Assembly (NCBI RefSeq): GCF_001514205.1
Contig: NZ_KQ948763.1
Coordinates: forward strand, 285,862 to 349,861
Length of the DNA: 64,000 bases
Reading direction: 5' to 3'
Origin: Streptomyces griseoruber
Lineage (GTDB): Bacteria > Actinomycetota > Actinomycetes > Streptomycetales > Streptomycetaceae
Shown here piece after piece: positions 63,096 to 64,000 of this stretch (position 1 is its first letter; the number at the start of each line of letters is the position of its first letter). A program made the position numbers and the translations under genes. Under the pieces are notes generated by a model that saw only the letters and a list, made by a program, of their open reading frames with translations, searched no databases and was not told where the DNA came from.

Positions 63096-63530
63096 TCACC
63101 CGCCGTTGCCGCGGACGGCGGGACCGATACCGGTCCGCGGCGCCGCGCTCAGGTGCTCGCCGATCTTCTTCACCAGCATGTTCATCTGGTACGCGACCAC
63201 GCCGACGTCCGCGTGCGAGCCGGCCAGCACCACCAGATGGGCGCCGGGGCCCGCCGAGGTGAGGATCAGATAGCTGTTCGCCATCTCGATGAGCGCCTGG
63301 CGCACCGGGCCGCCGCGGAAGTCCATGCTGACGCCCTTGCTCAGGCTCATCAGGCCCGAGGCGGTCGCCGCCAGCCGCTCGGCGTCCTCCCGCAGGAACC
63401 CGGTGGACTTGCTGACCACCAGCCCGTCCTCGGAGAGCACGACGGCCTGGTTCACATCGGCCACCCGGTCCACGAGGCCGGTGAGCAACTGGTCGAGCTG
63501 GGTGTTCGTGGCGGGGATGGAGTGTGTCAT
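63096..63530 (-). CDS. Second conservon roadblock/LC7 protein (CvnB)
   Basis: 144 aa. Roadblock fold (TQLDQLLTGLVDRVADVNQA; LSEDGLVVSKS; ERLAATASGLMSLSKGVS). ATG 63530 is chosen for AAGGA seven bases upstream. ATG 63545 overlaps the kinase stop as ATGA and is a real alternative, adding five residues. Confidence 0.92.
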   Translation of the reverse strand: MTHSIPATNTQLDQLLTGLVDRVADVNQAVVLSEDGLVVSKSTGFLREDAERLAATASGLMSLSKGVSMDFRGGPVRQALIEMANSYLILTSAGPGAHLVVLAGSHADVGVVAYQMNMLVKKIGEHLSAAPRTGIGPAVRGNGG

Positions 63531-63541
63531 CGCGGTGTCCT

Positions 63542-64000
63542 TCATGAGCGGTCGGCGGGCGGGGTCGGGGTCTGGGGGGCGCCTGCGGCGGTGACCGCCG
63601 GACCGGGCGGCGGTACGGCGCTGTCGGCATCGGCGTCCTCGTGGTCGCGTGCCCGGAGCGTGCCGCGCTGGAAACCGGCGAGGGAAGAGGCCGCGCGCTC
63701 CGCCGTGAAGTCGTCGGGGAAGCCGTCCTCCTCACAGGGCGGCGCCTCCTCCCGCAACTCGGCGGCGAGACTGGTCTGCGGGACCCGCTGCGGCAACGGC
63801 CTGAGCCCACCCGCCCGGCCCCCGGCCCCGGCGGTCGCGAGTCCGGCGGAACGGTCCGCCTTTTCGGGCTCGGGGGCGGCCGGGGACGGTGAGGCGGGCG
63901 CCGGGGACGGTGAGGTGCCGGTCGAGGAGGGCGAGGCGCTTGCCGGGGACGGCGAGGCGCTTGCCGGGGACGCTGAGGCGGGCGCCGGGGATGGCGAGGC
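63542..64000 (-). CDS. Second conservon sensor kinase (CvnA), C-terminal fragment
   Basis: 153 codons are visible; the gene continues past the right edge. The segment is the disordered tail: Ser/Pro/Ala repeats (63841-64000, with a repeated GCCGGGGACGGTGAGGC-like unit), then the typical CvnA end LPQRVPQTSLAAELREE and FTAERAASSLAGFQRGT. The catalytic domains lie outside the window. Confidence 0.85.
   Translation of the reverse strand, partial: ASPSPAPASASPASASPSPASASPSSTGTSPSPAPASPSPAAPEPEKADRSAGLATAGAGGRAGGLRPLPQRVPQTSLAAELREEAPPCEEDGFPDDFTAERAASSLAGFQRGTLRARDHEDADADSAVPPPGPAVTAAGAPQTPTPPADRS

Noticed and set aside
63841..64000. Tandem repeats at the right edge as a mobile or CRISPR element
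   Set aside because: They encode the Ser/Pro/Ala-rich tail of a CvnA kinase in one continuous frame.

Overview
This is a very GC-rich chromosomal window from an actinomycete, almost certainly Streptomyces. The signs are strong G/C third-position codon use, many GTG/TTG starts, AAGGAGG-type ribosome sites, an ABC sugar importer without its own ATPase, two conservon (cvn) operons, actinobacterial HemQ, and DUF3000/TIGR04222/DUF4142 families. Gene order around hemE, hemG and hemQ resembles what I recall of the S. coelicolor SCO6026-SCO6045 neighbourhood; this is from memory and unchecked. I found no tRNA, rRNA, CRISPR array, transposase or integrase.

Layout. 1-6.9 kb: 5' end of a thiolase, then a mannoside locus (beta-mannosidase and a LacI regulator, divergent from a lipoprotein/permease/permease importer). 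6.9-11.6 kb: housekeeping genes (RNase D, orphan LuxR-type response regulator, DUF3000, hemE). 11.6-17.3 kb: a three-gene NTPase/protease cassette inserted into this otherwise conserved stretch. It encodes a trypsin-like protease with effector-associated and VMAP-C domains, a SAV_2336/vWA-like STAND NTPase, and a KAP NTPase. It looks like a biological-conflict (defence-type) module and is the most interesting part of the window. 17.3-31.9 kb: rhomboid protease, CoA-disulfide-reductase-like flavoprotein, DUF4349 lipoprotein, hemG-hemQ, a secreted TAP-type hydrolase, a TIGR04222/DUF4142/DUF692 (MNIO) group, a Pth2-like protein, an ABC exporter pair, a tiny zinc-ribbon protein and a deacetylase lipoprotein.

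31.9-46.8 kb: SPFH protein, carbonic anhydrase-SulP operon, ZapE, RibD-type reductase, murC, msrB, a YbhN-like membrane protein, and a two-component system divergent from an extracytoplasmic flavin electron-transfer operon (ferric-reductase-like protein, duplicated FMN-binding protein, ApbE). A small Gly/Cys-rich membrane protein follows. 46.8-64 kb: two envelope glycosyltransferases; an OpuC-type compatible-solute importer whose binding protein lies beyond a complete conservon; a divergent HAL/PAL-like protein; a Tat-exported GH43-like enzyme with AbfB repeats; an ankyrin protein; and a second conservon cut by the window end.

Working together: hemE, hemG and hemQ belong to the coproporphyrin-dependent heme route. 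ApbE should attach FMN to the adjacent duplicated flavoprotein. Carbonic anhydrase is translationally coupled to a SulP permease. The conservons pair a membrane histidine kinase with a roadblock protein, a DUF742 protein and a small GTPase. Dispersed palindromes sharing the core GGGGAACTGCG occur at least four times, and one forms part of a coding 3' end.
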